Shown here piece by piece: positions 1 to 7,847 of a stretch of DNA of 13,643 nucleotides. The notes beneath the pieces were generated by a model. The model had not been told where the DNA came from. It ran no database searches and worked only from the letters and a program-made list of their open reading frames with translations. The DNA lies in NCBI GenBank assembly GCA_965554225.1, contig CBEVZC010000080.1, forward strand, positions 1 to 13,643. The letters run 5' to 3'. Each line of letters begins with the position of its first letter. Position 1 is the first letter of the stretch. Source of the stretch: BMS3ABIN04 sp965554225. Its GTDB lineage: Bacteria; Bacteroidota; Ignavibacteria; Ignavibacteriales; Melioribacteraceae. The position numbers and the translations under genes are program-made.

Positions 1-146
1 TTATTATGTAAATAAATTTAAGAAATTCCGTTTCCATCTGAAGCTTTACAACTATCCTTTTCATTTTTAAATTCCTTCGAATAAGTTAACTCATTTACAT
101 TTTCCTTCATGTAAAATAATTATTTTTAAGAAAGCAAAAAAATAAA

Positions 147-173
147 ATATGATAACGGATCATATATTTTTTT
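147..173. terminator. AT-rich hairpin with flanking A and T tracts, possible bidirectional terminator
   Basis: A perfect 7-bp inverted repeat (147-153 and 159-165) encloses a 5-base loop. It is followed after one base by seven T (167-173) and preceded by an A-rich tract (136-147), so a transcript from either strand would form a hairpin followed by a U-rich run. The stem has only one G-C pair and would be weak. It lies 68 bases upstream of nadE and could end transcripts entering from the left. A 7-5-7 inverted repeat is also compatible with a regulator operator, and the sequence does not decide between these. Confidence 0.35.
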
Positions 174-214
174 ATTAAGTTATTTCGATTAAATAAAAAT
201 TTTAAGCTAACTCT

Positions 215-229
215 TTTGTTTAAAACAAA
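215..229. repeat. 15-base inverted repeat just upstream of nadE
   Basis: Arms TTTGTTT (215-221) and AAACAAA (223-229) are perfect complements around a single central A. The element ends 12 bases before the nadE start codon, where an operator or an mRNA structure could affect expression. It is short and AT-rich in an AT-rich leader, so chance is a real alternative. No SD sequence is seen between it and the start codon. Confidence 0.3.
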
Positions 230-241
230 CTAAAATTAAAT

Positions 242-1879
242 ATGAAAATTGCAATTTGTCAGATAAATACAATCATTGGTGATATTGAAGGTAATAAAGA
301 AAAAATACTTAAATATTATAAAAAAGCAATTGATAAAGGAGCTGATCTTGCGGTATTCCCTGAGCTTACATTATCAGGTTATCCTCCGTTAGATTTAATT
401 GAAAAAAAGGAATTTAGAGAAGCCGTTATAATTGCAAGCGGAGAAATTGCAAAACAAACCGGCGACGTAGGTTTGCTCTTTGGATCAATTTCCGAAGATT
501 ACGACGATATAGGAACAGGAATTTATAATTCTGCTTTTTTATGCTACGACGGTAAAGTAAAATTTATTCAGCAAAAAACTTTAATACCTAATTACGACGT
601 GTTTGATGAGGTAAGATATTTTGAATCGGCAAAGGATGTTTTTGTTCACGAATTCAAAGGAGAAAAATTAGGAATTTCTATATGTGAAGATATATGGAAT
701 GATTCCGATTATTGGAAAGAAAGGTTATATGAAAAAGATCCTATTCAAACTCTAGTGGACAAAGGTACCACCCTTTTAATTAATATTTCCGCAAGTCCGT
801 ATTCTTACGGAAGAAGATCGGTAAGACACTCAATGCTTTCAACATTAACAAAGGATGACAAACTTCCATTAGCATATGTTTCTTGTGTAGGCGCTCAAAC
901 GGATTTAATTTTTGACGGTGGCAGTATGTGCTTTAATTCAAACGGAGAATTACAGCTTCTTGGTAAAAGATATGAAGAAGACTTTTTTATCTTTGATACA
1001 AAAGCTGAATATCCTATAGTGTTAAATTATGAAAATTCATTTGAGGAAGAAATTTTGGAAGCACTAATATTGGGCTTGCAAGACTATGCTTTAAAAACTA
1101 AATTTAATAAAGCATTAGTAGGATTGAGCGGTGGAATTGATTCTGCATTAGTAACATATATTGCGGTTCAAGCATTTGGAAAAGAAAATGTTCATGTTTT
1201 ATTGATGCCTTCAAAATATTCCAGTGAAGGGAGTTTAACTCATTCTAAAAAATTGATAAATAGTCTTGGTATTTCTTGGAATAACGTTTCCATTCAACCC
1301 GTTTTTGATAAAGCTTTAAAAGAGCTAAATCCTTTATTCAAAGATACGCCAATGGATGTTACCGAAGAGAATATGCAGGCTAGAATACGCGGTTTTTACT
1401 TAATGGCTTATTCTAATAAATTTGGTCACTTACTTTGTACAACAGGTAATAAATCTGAAATGGCTGTTGGCTATGCAACACTTTACGGTGATATGTGCGG
1501 TTCATTGGCAGTTATTGCAGATGTTTATAAAACTCAGGTTTACAAAATTGCTAATTATATTAATAGAAAGGTTGAAGTAATACCGCAAGAAATTATTGAT
1601 AAACCGCCATCAGCAGAATTAAGACCGGATCAAAAAGATCAAGATTCTCTTCCTCCGTATGAGCTTTTAGATAAAATATTAAAAATGTATTTGGAAGATT
1701 CGAAAGAGATAAACGAAATTACAGAAATTATTGGTCAGCCCGAAATTGTAAAAAGAGCTTTAAAATTAGTTGATCTTAATGAATTTAAACGTAAGCAGGC
1801 AGCTCCTGTTTTACGTGTTACAAATAAAGCCTTCGGTTATGGAAGAAGATTCCCAATAGTTCAGGGATGGAGAAAATAA
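242..1879 (+). CDS. nadE: Glutamine-dependent NAD(+) synthetase
   Basis: Catalyses the last step of NAD biosynthesis in the cytoplasm: deamido-NAD plus ATP and glutamine gives NAD. The 545-residue protein has two domains. Residues about 1-260 are a nitrilase-fold glutaminase with the expected Glu-Lys-Cys triad: E41 in FPELTLSGYPP, K112 in QKTLIPNY and C148 in ISICEDIW. Residues about 270-545 are the ATP-pyrophosphatase synthetase domain, with the SGGIDS loop at 296-301, TGNKSE at 401-406, and a PPSAELRPDQ segment near 456. Its length fits the two-domain form and not the roughly 275-residue ammonia-only enzyme. The ATG at 242 begins the canonical MKIAICQIN strand of the nitrilase fold. No SD is visible, as is common in FCB-group genomes. 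dsbD follows after 52 bases and could be cotranscribed. Confidence 0.95.
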   Translation: MKIAICQINTIIGDIEGNKEKILKYYKKAIDKGADLAVFPELTLSGYPPLDLIEKKEFREAVIIASGEIAKQTGDVGLLFGSISEDYDDIGTGIYNSAFLCYDGKVKFIQQKTLIPNYDVFDEVRYFESAKDVFVHEFKGEKLGISICEDIWNDSDYWKERLYEKDPIQTLVDKGTTLLINISASPYSYGRRSVRHSMLSTLTKDDKLPLAYVSCVGAQTDLIFDGGSMCFNSNGELQLLGKRYEEDFFIFDTKAEYPIVLNYENSFEEEILEALILGLQDYALKTKFNKALVGLSGGIDSALVTYIAVQAFGKENVHVLLMPSKYSSEGSLTHSKKLINSLGISWNNVSIQPVFDKALKELNPLFKDTPMDVTEENMQARIRGFYLMAYSNKFGHLLCTTGNKSEMAVGYATLYGDMCGSLAVIADVYKTQVYKIANYINRKVEVIPQEIIDKPPSAELRPDQKDQDSLPPYELLDKILKMYLEDSKEINEITEIIGQPEIVKRALKLVDLNEFKRKQAAPVLRVTNKAFGYGRRFPIVQGWRK

Positions 1880-1931
1880 CTTTTTCTTAAGTAATTAAAA
1901 TTAATTATTCAAAATATATTAGGATTGCAGT

Positions 1932-3707
1932 ATGATTAGAAATGCAAGGATAAAACTAGTTCTATTATTTTCATTGATCTTATTCGGGACGTTGTCGGCA
2001 CAATTCAGTCAGGAAACAGATATTGTAAACATAAAAATCTATAAATCTTTTGATAAAATACATCCCGGAAGTCAAGTTAAAATAGCGATTGAAGCTAACA
2101 TAAAAAACGGTTGGCACATAAATTCGGTAAAACCGAAAGAAGATTTTTTAATACCAACCACTATTACATTAGATAGCAGCAGCAGTTTGAGTTTTGATAA
2201 ATTGCAATTTCCGGAATCAGAAGATTTAAAATTCGATTTTTCTGATACACCTTTAGCGGTTTATCAAGACAATATTTTAATCGGAGGAATAATTACTATT
2301 CCGCAAAACTATAAACTTGGAATAAAGAAGATAAAACTATCTTTCAGCTACCAAGCATGCAACAATGTAAACTGTCTTCCACCTTATTCTGTTGATACAA
2401 CTTTCACCTTAGAAATTGTTGACAATAAAACACAAATATCAGAGACCAACTCAGAAATATTTTCTAAACTGGATTTATCCTACAGTCAACCGGTAAAAGT
2501 AAACGATAACGGTTCTATAGCAAACACATTAGAATCAAGCGGCTTATTATTAGGTTTATTATTTGTCTTTATTGGCGGTTTAGCGCTTAATTTAACACCT
2601 TGCGTTTATCCGCTAATTCCAATAACAATAGGTTATTTCGGAGGACAAAGCGAGGGACGAACCGGTAAATTATTTGTGCTCGGTCTATTGTATGTCCTTG
2701 GTATGGCTCTAACTTATTCTGTTGTTGGAGTAATCACAGCTTTAAGCGGAGCCGTGTTCGGTGCTTTACTGCAGAATCCAATTGTAATAATTTTTATTGT
2801 AATAATTTTTATAGCGTTAGCACTTAGTCAATTTGGTGTTTACCAGTTTAAGTTACCGGATAAATGGGTAATGAAAGCCGGAGGAGCAAGAGGGGGAGCT
2901 TTCGGAGCGTTTTTTATGGGCTTAACAATGGGAATAGTCGCTGCTCCTTGTATAGGACCTTTTGTTATTGGTTTGGTTACATATGTCGCAGCAAAAGGCG
3001 ATCCGTTTTACGGTTTTTGGATGTTTTTTACTCTTGCCGTCGGGTTAGGAATGCCATACCTATTTCTTGCGTTGTTCTCAGGAAAAATTAAAAGTTTACC
3101 GCGAGCAGGTTTATGGATGGAAGCAGTTGAACATATTTTCGGTATTCTCTTATTGGGCATGGCATTGTACTTTGCCGGTCCGTTGATTCCAAAAGAAATC
3201 AACCATTATGTTTTACCGGTCTTCATGTTTTTCGCAGGTATCTTTTTAATCTTTTTTGATAAAAACGGAAATAATATTAAGATTTTCAAAGCATTCAAAA
3301 TTTTATTTTCTGTCTTAATTATTGCACTTTCTGTTTATATGATTTGGCCCACAGAGAAATTAGAACCGGATTGGGTAAAATTCAGCGAACAGAAATATGA
3401 ACAATCTTTGCAAAACCATGATAAAATGATTATAGATTTTTATGCCGATTGGTGTATCCCCTGTAAGGAATTAGATGCAATTACATTTGCTGATTCTAAA
3501 GTTGTTGAAATTTCTAAGTCCTTTACCATGTTTAAAGTTGACATGACTAAAACAATGTCTGACAAAACTGAAATAATTCGCAAAAAGTTTGATATTAAAG
3601 GTATGCCGACTGTTCTCATTATTGATTCCAAGGGAAATGAGATAAAACGATTAACGGGTTTTGTAAATGCTGAAGAATTTCTGAAAATAGTTTCTACTAT
3701 AAGATAA
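1932..3707 (+). CDS. dsbD: Thiol:disulfide interchange protein DsbD (cytochrome c biogenesis, reductant transfer)
   Basis: An inner-membrane protein that carries electrons from cytoplasmic thioredoxin to periplasmic oxidised thiols, such as disulfide isomerase and cytochrome c maturation partners. The 591 residues show the full three-part architecture. There is a signal peptide (about 1-23, ending near LSA). The periplasmic N-terminal domain (about 24-190) has C143 and C148. About eight membrane segments (roughly 204-473) carry the paired cysteines C224 (LTPCVYP) and C340 (AAPCIGP). A C-terminal thioredoxin domain (about 480-591) has the C508-I-P-C511 active site and a cis-proline motif GMPT (P559). 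All six expected redox cysteines are present, so it is probably functional. The cysteines of the N-terminal domain are separated by four residues, against five in E. coli DsbD. The ATG at 1932 is supported by an AGGA at 1921-1924 and by the signal peptide directly after it. Confidence 0.93.
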   Translation: MIRNARIKLVLLFSLILFGTLSAQFSQETDIVNIKIYKSFDKIHPGSQVKIAIEANIKNGWHINSVKPKEDFLIPTTITLDSSSSLSFDKLQFPESEDLKFDFSDTPLAVYQDNILIGGIITIPQNYKLGIKKIKLSFSYQACNNVNCLPPYSVDTTFTLEIVDNKTQISETNSEIFSKLDLSYSQPVKVNDNGSIANTLESSGLLLGLLFVFIGGLALNLTPCVYPLIPITIGYFGGQSEGRTGKLFVLGLLYVLGMALTYSVVGVITALSGAVFGALLQNPIVIIFIVIIFIALALSQFGVYQFKLPDKWVMKAGGARGGAFGAFFMGLTMGIVAAPCIGPFVIGLVTYVAAKGDPFYGFWMFFTLAVGLGMPYLFLALFSGKIKSLPRAGLWMEAVEHIFGILLLGMALYFAGPLIPKEINHYVLPVFMFFAGIFLIFFDKNGNNIKIFKAFKILFSVLIIALSVYMIWPTEKLEPDWVKFSEQKYEQSLQNHDKMIIDFYADWCIPCKELDAITFADSKVVEISKSFTMFKVDMTKTMSDKTEIIRKKFDIKGMPTVLIIDSKGNEIKRLTGFVNAEEFLKIVSTIR

Positions 3708-3719
3708 TTTAATTATTTA

Positions 3720-3748
3720 TTGAAGTTACTTCCAAGCTTTCATATTTT
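3720..3748 (+). promoter_or_regulatory. Possible sigma-70-like promoter for korAB
   Basis: TTGAAG (3720-3725) and TATTTT (3743-3748) each match four of six positions of the -35 and -10 consensus and are separated by exactly 17 bases. Transcription would begin near 3755, about 45 bases ahead of korA. Matches of this quality are easy to find in AT-rich DNA, and FCB bacteria often use other consensus elements. Confidence 0.22.
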
Positions 3749-3755
3749 TCTAAGT

Positions 3756-3769
3756 ACTAATTAATTAGT
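3756..3769. repeat. 14-base perfect palindrome in the korA leader
   Basis: ACTAATTAATTAGT is its own reverse complement and is followed by a short T run (3770-3773). It lies 29 bases before the korA start codon and next to the start point predicted from the candidate promoter at 3720-3748, where an operator would be expected. As an RNA it could fold only into a weak 5-bp hairpin, so a DNA-binding role is more plausible than termination. Chance cannot be excluded. Confidence 0.3.
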
Positions 3770-3798
3770 TTTTAACCATTTTAGAAAGAGATATAATA

Positions 3799-5649
3799 AT
3801 GGAAAAACAAAATGGAAAAGAAGTCAAGAGTCTAAGCGATGTTACAGTAATGTTTGCCGGGGACTCTGGTGATGGGATGCAGTTAACAGGAACGCAATTT
3901 AGCGATACGACTGCATTTATAGGAAATGATTTAAATACCCTTCCGGACTACCCGGCTGAGATACGGGCACCCGCCGGAACTATTTATGGTGTTAGTGGAT
4001 TTCAATTACACTTTAGCTCCAAAGATATTCATACTCCAGGTGATGGACCTGATGTGTTAGTTGCTATGAATCCTGCTGCGCTTAAAAAATATCAGAAAGA
4101 TTTAAAACAACACGGTACTATTATTGCTAATATCGATGCTTTCGATAGGAAGAATTTAAAGATGGCGAAATATGAAAATAATCCTTTAGAAGATGATTCT
4201 TTGCAGGGTTATCACGTGTATAAAGTACCAATTACATCTTTAACACAAGAAGCTCTAAAGGAGACTAAACTTTCGCCTAAAGATATAATAAGAAGTAAAA
4301 ACTTTTTTGCATTAGGAATTATGTATTGGATGTTTAACCGTCCTTTAGAACCCACGTTAAAATGGATCAATGAAAAGTTCAAGAAAAAACCTGAAGTTGC
4401 CGAAGCCAATACTATTGCACTAAAATCTGGTTATTATTATGGCGATACAACGGAAATATTTACTGCCCGCTATGAAGTTAGTCCTGCAAAATTGCCAAAA
4501 GGAACGTATAGAAGTATTTCCGGAAACGAAGCCACAGCGATGGGTTTTGTTGCCGCTTCTGTATTGAGCGGTCACCAATTATATCTAGGTTCTTATCCTA
4601 TCACTCCGGCTTCCGATATATTGCATCATTTAAGTAAATTTAAAAATTTCGGTGTGAAAACATTTCAAGCTGAAGACGAAATTGCAGGAATCAGTTCTAC
4701 AATAGGAGCAGCCTTCGGAGGGTCTTTAGCTATTACAACAACTAGTGGTCCCGGACTTGCATTAAAAACAGAAGCCGCAGGATTAGCAGTGATGACGGAA
4801 CTTCCTATTGTTATTGTTGATGTTCAGAGAGGTGGTCCCAGTACTGGATTGCCGACCAAAACCGAACAATCTGATCTATTACAAGTTATGTATGGTAGAA
4901 ATGGTGAATCCCCCGTAGCAGTTCTTGCAGCATCTACACCGTCAAATTGTTTCTATATGGCTATTGAAGCTTCACGCATTGCGATGAAATACATGTTACC
5001 TGTTGTACTAATAACAGACGGTTACATTGCCAACGGAACCGAGCCATGGAAAATTCCTCACGAAAGTGAACTTCCTAAATTCGATCACGAATTAGAAACA
5101 AATCCGGAAGGATTTAATCCATACAACAGAGATGAAAATCTATCGCGTCCTTGGGCTGTGCCGGGAACACCGGGTCTTGAACATAGGATAGGCGGTTTAG
5201 AGAAAGAAAACATTACAGGTAATGTTAGTTATGATCCTGATAATCATGATTTAATGTGTAGACTAAGAGAAGAAAAAATTCAAAAAATCAGTGAAGATAT
5301 TCCAGAGTTAGTTGTTGATGGTGAAGAAGAAGGAAAACTACTGGTTATCGGTTGGGGTGGTACGGAAGGTTCTATTGTAGATGCTGTAGCTCAAGCTCGG
5401 GAAGATGGTTATAAAGTATCCAGGGTTCATCTCAGATATATAAACCCCTTCCCTAAAAATCTTGGCGATGTCCTTTCTAAATTCGATAATGTCCTTGTAC
5501 CGGAAATTAACTTAGGTCAGTTATCCAAAATACTTAGAAGTACTTACCTTGTTAATACTATCCAGTTTAATAAAATGAGAGGTTTGCCTTTCAAAACTTA
5601 TGAAATAAAAGAAAAAATTGAAGAAATTCTTGGAGGCGGCAATGACTGA
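3799..5649 (+). CDS. korA: 2-oxoglutarate:ferredoxin oxidoreductase, fused gamma-alpha subunit
   Basis: The large subunit of a thiamine-diphosphate enzyme that oxidises 2-oxoglutarate with CoA to succinyl-CoA and CO2 while reducing ferredoxin, or runs in reverse in the reductive TCA cycle. The 616-residue protein has an N-terminal gamma domain (about 13-215, GDSGDGMQLTG near 21-31) fused to the alpha pyrimidine-binding domain (from about 240). The YPITPAS motif is at 266-272, and R344 lies in the substrate-binding segment QRGGPSTGLPTKTEQ. A C-terminal domain II runs from about 500 to 616. YPITPAS is typical of the two-subunit 2-oxoacid enzymes. The choice of 2-oxoglutarate over other 2-oxoacids rests on family resemblance. 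The start at 3799 has only a weak purine stretch upstream. korB begins inside its last codons, and no separate ferredoxin-like delta subunit is adjacent. Confidence 0.94.
   Translation: MEKQNGKEVKSLSDVTVMFAGDSGDGMQLTGTQFSDTTAFIGNDLNTLPDYPAEIRAPAGTIYGVSGFQLHFSSKDIHTPGDGPDVLVAMNPAALKKYQKDLKQHGTIIANIDAFDRKNLKMAKYENNPLEDDSLQGYHVYKVPITSLTQEALKETKLSPKDIIRSKNFFALGIMYWMFNRPLEPTLKWINEKFKKKPEVAEANTIALKSGYYYGDTTEIFTARYEVSPAKLPKGTYRSISGNEATAMGFVAASVLSGHQLYLGSYPITPASDILHHLSKFKNFGVKTFQAEDEIAGISSTIGAAFGGSLAITTTSGPGLALKTEAAGLAVMTELPIVIVDVQRGGPSTGLPTKTEQSDLLQVMYGRNGESPVAVLAASTPSNCFYMAIEASRIAMKYMLPVVLITDGYIANGTEPWKIPHESELPKFDHELETNPEGFNPYNRDENLSRPWAVPGTPGLEHRIGGLEKENITGNVSYDPDNHDLMCRLREEKIQKISEDIPELVVDGEEEGKLLVIGWGGTEGSIVDAVAQAREDGYKVSRVHLRYINPFPKNLGDVLSKFDNVLVPEINLGQLSKILRSTYLVNTIQFNKMRGLPFKTYEIKEKIEEILGGGND
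5632..5636 (+). promoter_or_regulatory. Shine-Dalgarno site of korB inside the korA 3' end
   Basis: GGAGG lies five bases ahead of the ATG at 5642 and is also part of the codons for the Gly-Gly-Gly near the KorA C-terminus. This decides the korB start in favour of 5642 over the in-frame ATG at 5618. It also suggests translational coupling of the two subunits. Confidence 0.8.
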
Positions 5650-6682
5650 TAAAATAGATGTACAAGAAGTAAAACTAACTGCTAAGGATTTTAAATCCGA
5701 TCAAGACGTTCGTTGGTGCCCCGGTTGCGGAGACTATTCCATTTTAGCCCAGGTACAAAGGACATTTCCGACGCTTGGTAAGAAGAAAGAAAATATGGTT
5801 TGGATATCCGGTATAGGTTGTTCAAGCCGTTTTCCATATTACATGGACACATACGGATTCCATTCAATTCATGGAAGAGCACCGGCAATTGCAACGGGAT
5901 TAAAAATAGCCCATCCTGAACTTGATGTTTGGGTTGCAACTGGAGACGGAGATTTAATGAGTATTGGTGGAAATCACTTTATTCATGCATGCAGAAAAAA
6001 TGTAGATCTTAAATTGCTTCTTTTTAACAACGAAATTTATGGTTTAACAAAAGGGCAATACTCTCCTACTTCGGAAAGAGGGAAAATCACTAAAAGTTCA
6101 CCTTATGGTTCTATTGATTATCCTTTCAACCCGACTTCCTTGGCTCTTGGTTCAAATGCTTCTTTTGTTGCACGTACTGTTGATAGAGATCCTAAACATT
6201 TACAGGCGATGTTGAAAAGAGCAGGAGAACATAAAGGATTGGCTTTCGTCGAGATCTATCAAAATTGTGTGATTTTCAATAATGGAGCTTTCTTTAGCTT
6301 GACTGAGAAAGAAACTAGACCGGAAAATACAATTACTCTTGAACATGGTGAACCAATGATTTTTGGAAAGAACAATGATAAAGGAATCATACTGGATGGT
6401 TTTGAGCCGAAAGTTGTTAATCTTAATGATGGGAAATATACTGTTGATGATCTCATTGTCCATGACGAATTTGATGAAAGTCCGGTTCGTGCTTTTATTC
6501 TTTCACATATGACAGATCATCCAGATCTTCCTACACCTTTTGGTATCTTTCGTCAAGTTATTAAAGAGACATATAACGAAGCTTTGGAAAATCAGATAAA
6601 GGATGTAACTGCAAAAAAAGGGAAAGGAGATTTAGAGAGTTTACTTTTCAGTGGAAATACATGGGAAGTAACAGAAAATTAA
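5642..6682 (+). CDS. korB: 2-oxoglutarate:ferredoxin oxidoreductase, beta subunit
   Basis: The partner of KorA. It binds thiamine diphosphate and the [4Fe-4S] cluster that passes electrons to ferredoxin. The 346 residues contain the cluster cysteines C26 and C29 in WCPGCG, C60 in GIGC and C209 in YQNC. The thiamine-diphosphate/Mg site is GDGD at 101-104 with NN at 129-130. The length fits two-subunit KorB proteins. I take ATG 5642, which gives MTDKIDVQ, because GGAGG lies five bases before it. An in-frame ATG at 5618 would add eight residues encoded within korA. The gene overlaps korA by eight bases, which favours matched synthesis of the two subunits. An intrinsic terminator follows 29 bases after the stop codon. 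Confidence 0.95.
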   Translation: MTDKIDVQEVKLTAKDFKSDQDVRWCPGCGDYSILAQVQRTFPTLGKKKENMVWISGIGCSSRFPYYMDTYGFHSIHGRAPAIATGLKIAHPELDVWVATGDGDLMSIGGNHFIHACRKNVDLKLLLFNNEIYGLTKGQYSPTSERGKITKSSPYGSIDYPFNPTSLALGSNASFVARTVDRDPKHLQAMLKRAGEHKGLAFVEIYQNCVIFNNGAFFSLTEKETRPENTITLEHGEPMIFGKNNDKGIILDGFEPKVVNLNDGKYTVDDLIVHDEFDESPVRAFILSHMTDHPDLPTPFGIFRQVIKETYNEALENQIKDVTAKKGKGDLESLLFSGNTWEVTEN

Positions 6683-6711
6683 CTTTTCTTTAATCGTGTC
6701 TATTTTTATAG

Positions 6712-6757
6712 CCGCTCAACAATTAAATTTGTTAAATTTGATACTGAGCGGTTTTTT
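6712..6757 (+). terminator. Rho-independent terminator after korB
   Basis: A 7-bp GC-containing stem (6712-6718 with 6745-6751) is followed at once by six T (6752-6757). Inside the loop, two AAATTT blocks (6725-6730 and 6734-6739) can pair as an inner stem with a three-base loop, giving a two-stage hairpin. It ends the korAB transcript and separates it from the nrnA-pepA unit. Confidence 0.85.
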
Positions 6758-6832
6758 ATTATGCGGTTTATAAGAAAACCAAACTTAATTCATACTAATC
6801 CTTATATTTCTAATTATTATAATTATACAAAT

Positions 6833-7828
6833 ATGGCAGACTTCAAAAAAATAAAAGAGCTAATTCACAATAATGCAACCTTTTTAATTACCACTCATGT
6901 TAATCCGGATGCAGACGCTATCGGCTCTGAAATGGCTTTATTAGAACTTTTAAAAACTTTAGACAAAAAGGTGAACATAGTAAATCATAGTGCTACACCC
7001 TATAATCTTGAATTTTTAGATCCTTCGCATCTAATTCAAAAATATGAGCTGGAAATTCATGATAAAATAATTTTGGAATCTGATGTACTTATTTTCCTTG
7101 ATTTAAACCAGATGAATAGAACGGTGAAAATGGAAAAAATATTTAAAAAAACAACCGGAACTAAAATTTGCCTTGATCATCATACTGAACCGGAAAATTT
7201 TACGGATTATCAATTTGTTAATACTGACTATTCTTCGACTGGTGAAATTATTTTTGATTTAATTAAAACATTTAGCGAAATAAAACTTACTTATGAAATG
7301 GCACTTCCGATTTATGCTGCAATTATGACCGATACCGGTTCCTTCAAATATGAACGTACAACACCCGAACTACATAGAAAAGCAGCTAAGCTTTTGGAAT
7401 GCGGTGTTAATCCGACTTTCGTTAACGATCAAATTTACGGGCAGTATTATTTTGGTCGGATTAAACTTTTAGGTTTCGCTTTAGAATCTCTCTCGCTAAG
7501 CCCTTCAATGAAAATTGCTTACATGATAGTAACACAGGAAAACCTTAAGCTGACAGGTGCAATAGAAGCCGATGTTGATGGCTTTGTGAACTACTGTCTT
7601 TCGGTAAAAGGTGTTAAAATGGGAATTCTTTTCTTTGAACTTAAAGACGGAGTAAAAATAAGTTTCAGATCAAAAGGTAATATTGCGGTTAACAAATTAG
7701 CAGCAAAGTTTGATGGCGGTGGCCATACTAATGCTTCCGGTAGTCGTTTATTCGATGTTAAATTAAATAAAATTATGGAAGAAGTTTTGCGAGAAGCAGA
7801 TAAGTTTGTAAATAATAAAAAATTTTAA
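6833..7828 (+). CDS. nrnA: DHH/DHHA1 phosphoesterase, NrnA-like nanoRNase / pAp phosphatase
   Basis: Predicted to remove nucleotides from very short RNAs (2-5 nt) and/or dephosphorylate 3'-phosphoadenosine 5'-phosphate (pAp), as characterised NrnA proteins do. It would act in the cytoplasm with Mn. The 331 residues show the DHH-domain metal motifs H22 and NPDADA (24-29), D90 (FLDLN), the D-H-H triplet at 115-117 and D167 (MTDTGSF). The C-terminal DHHA1 domain has GGGHTNASG at 295-303. I take ATG 6833 (MADFKKIKEL). The longer in-frame start at 6761 lies four bases past the korB terminator and adds 24 residues that look unlike the family. No SD is seen. A TATAAT at 6818-6823, if used as a -10 element, would give an almost leaderless mRNA. 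pepA follows after 19 bases. The exact substrate is not shown by the sequence, and a cyclic-dinucleotide or linear-dinucleotide activity of related DHH enzymes is the main alternative. Confidence 0.88.
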   Translation: MADFKKIKELIHNNATFLITTHVNPDADAIGSEMALLELLKTLDKKVNIVNHSATPYNLEFLDPSHLIQKYELEIHDKIILESDVLIFLDLNQMNRTVKMEKIFKKTTGTKICLDHHTEPENFTDYQFVNTDYSSTGEIIFDLIKTFSEIKLTYEMALPIYAAIMTDTGSFKYERTTPELHRKAAKLLECGVNPTFVNDQIYGQYYFGRIKLLGFALESLSLSPSMKIAYMIVTQENLKLTGAIEADVDGFVNYCLSVKGVKMGILFFELKDGVKISFRSKGNIAVNKLAAKFDGGGHTNASGSRLFDVKLNKIMEEVLREADKFVNNKKF

Positions 7829-7847
7829 TTATAGGGAGAAACTAAAA

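Noticed and set aside
18..110. A 30-codon minus-strand ORF in the left leader, ATG to TAA.
   Set aside because: It has no SD and no recognisable motif, and its length is expected by chance. Without homologues I would not call it a gene.
1880..1931. An A/T-only hairpin (TAATTA arms) between nadE and dsbD.
   Set aside because: It has no G-C pair and no T run, and such repeats are expected at this base composition.
5618..5641. An upstream in-frame ATG for korB, adding eight residues.
   Set aside because: The SD at 5632-5636 is correctly spaced for ATG 5642, and the added residues would lie wholly in the korA coding end.
6200..6463. Two overlapping minus-strand ORFs within korB.
   Set aside because: Both are antisense to a strongly conserved gene and have no domain features.
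6761..6832. An upstream in-frame ATG for the nrnA-like gene.
   Set aside because: It begins immediately after the korB terminator T run, and the 24 extra residues precede the usual family start.
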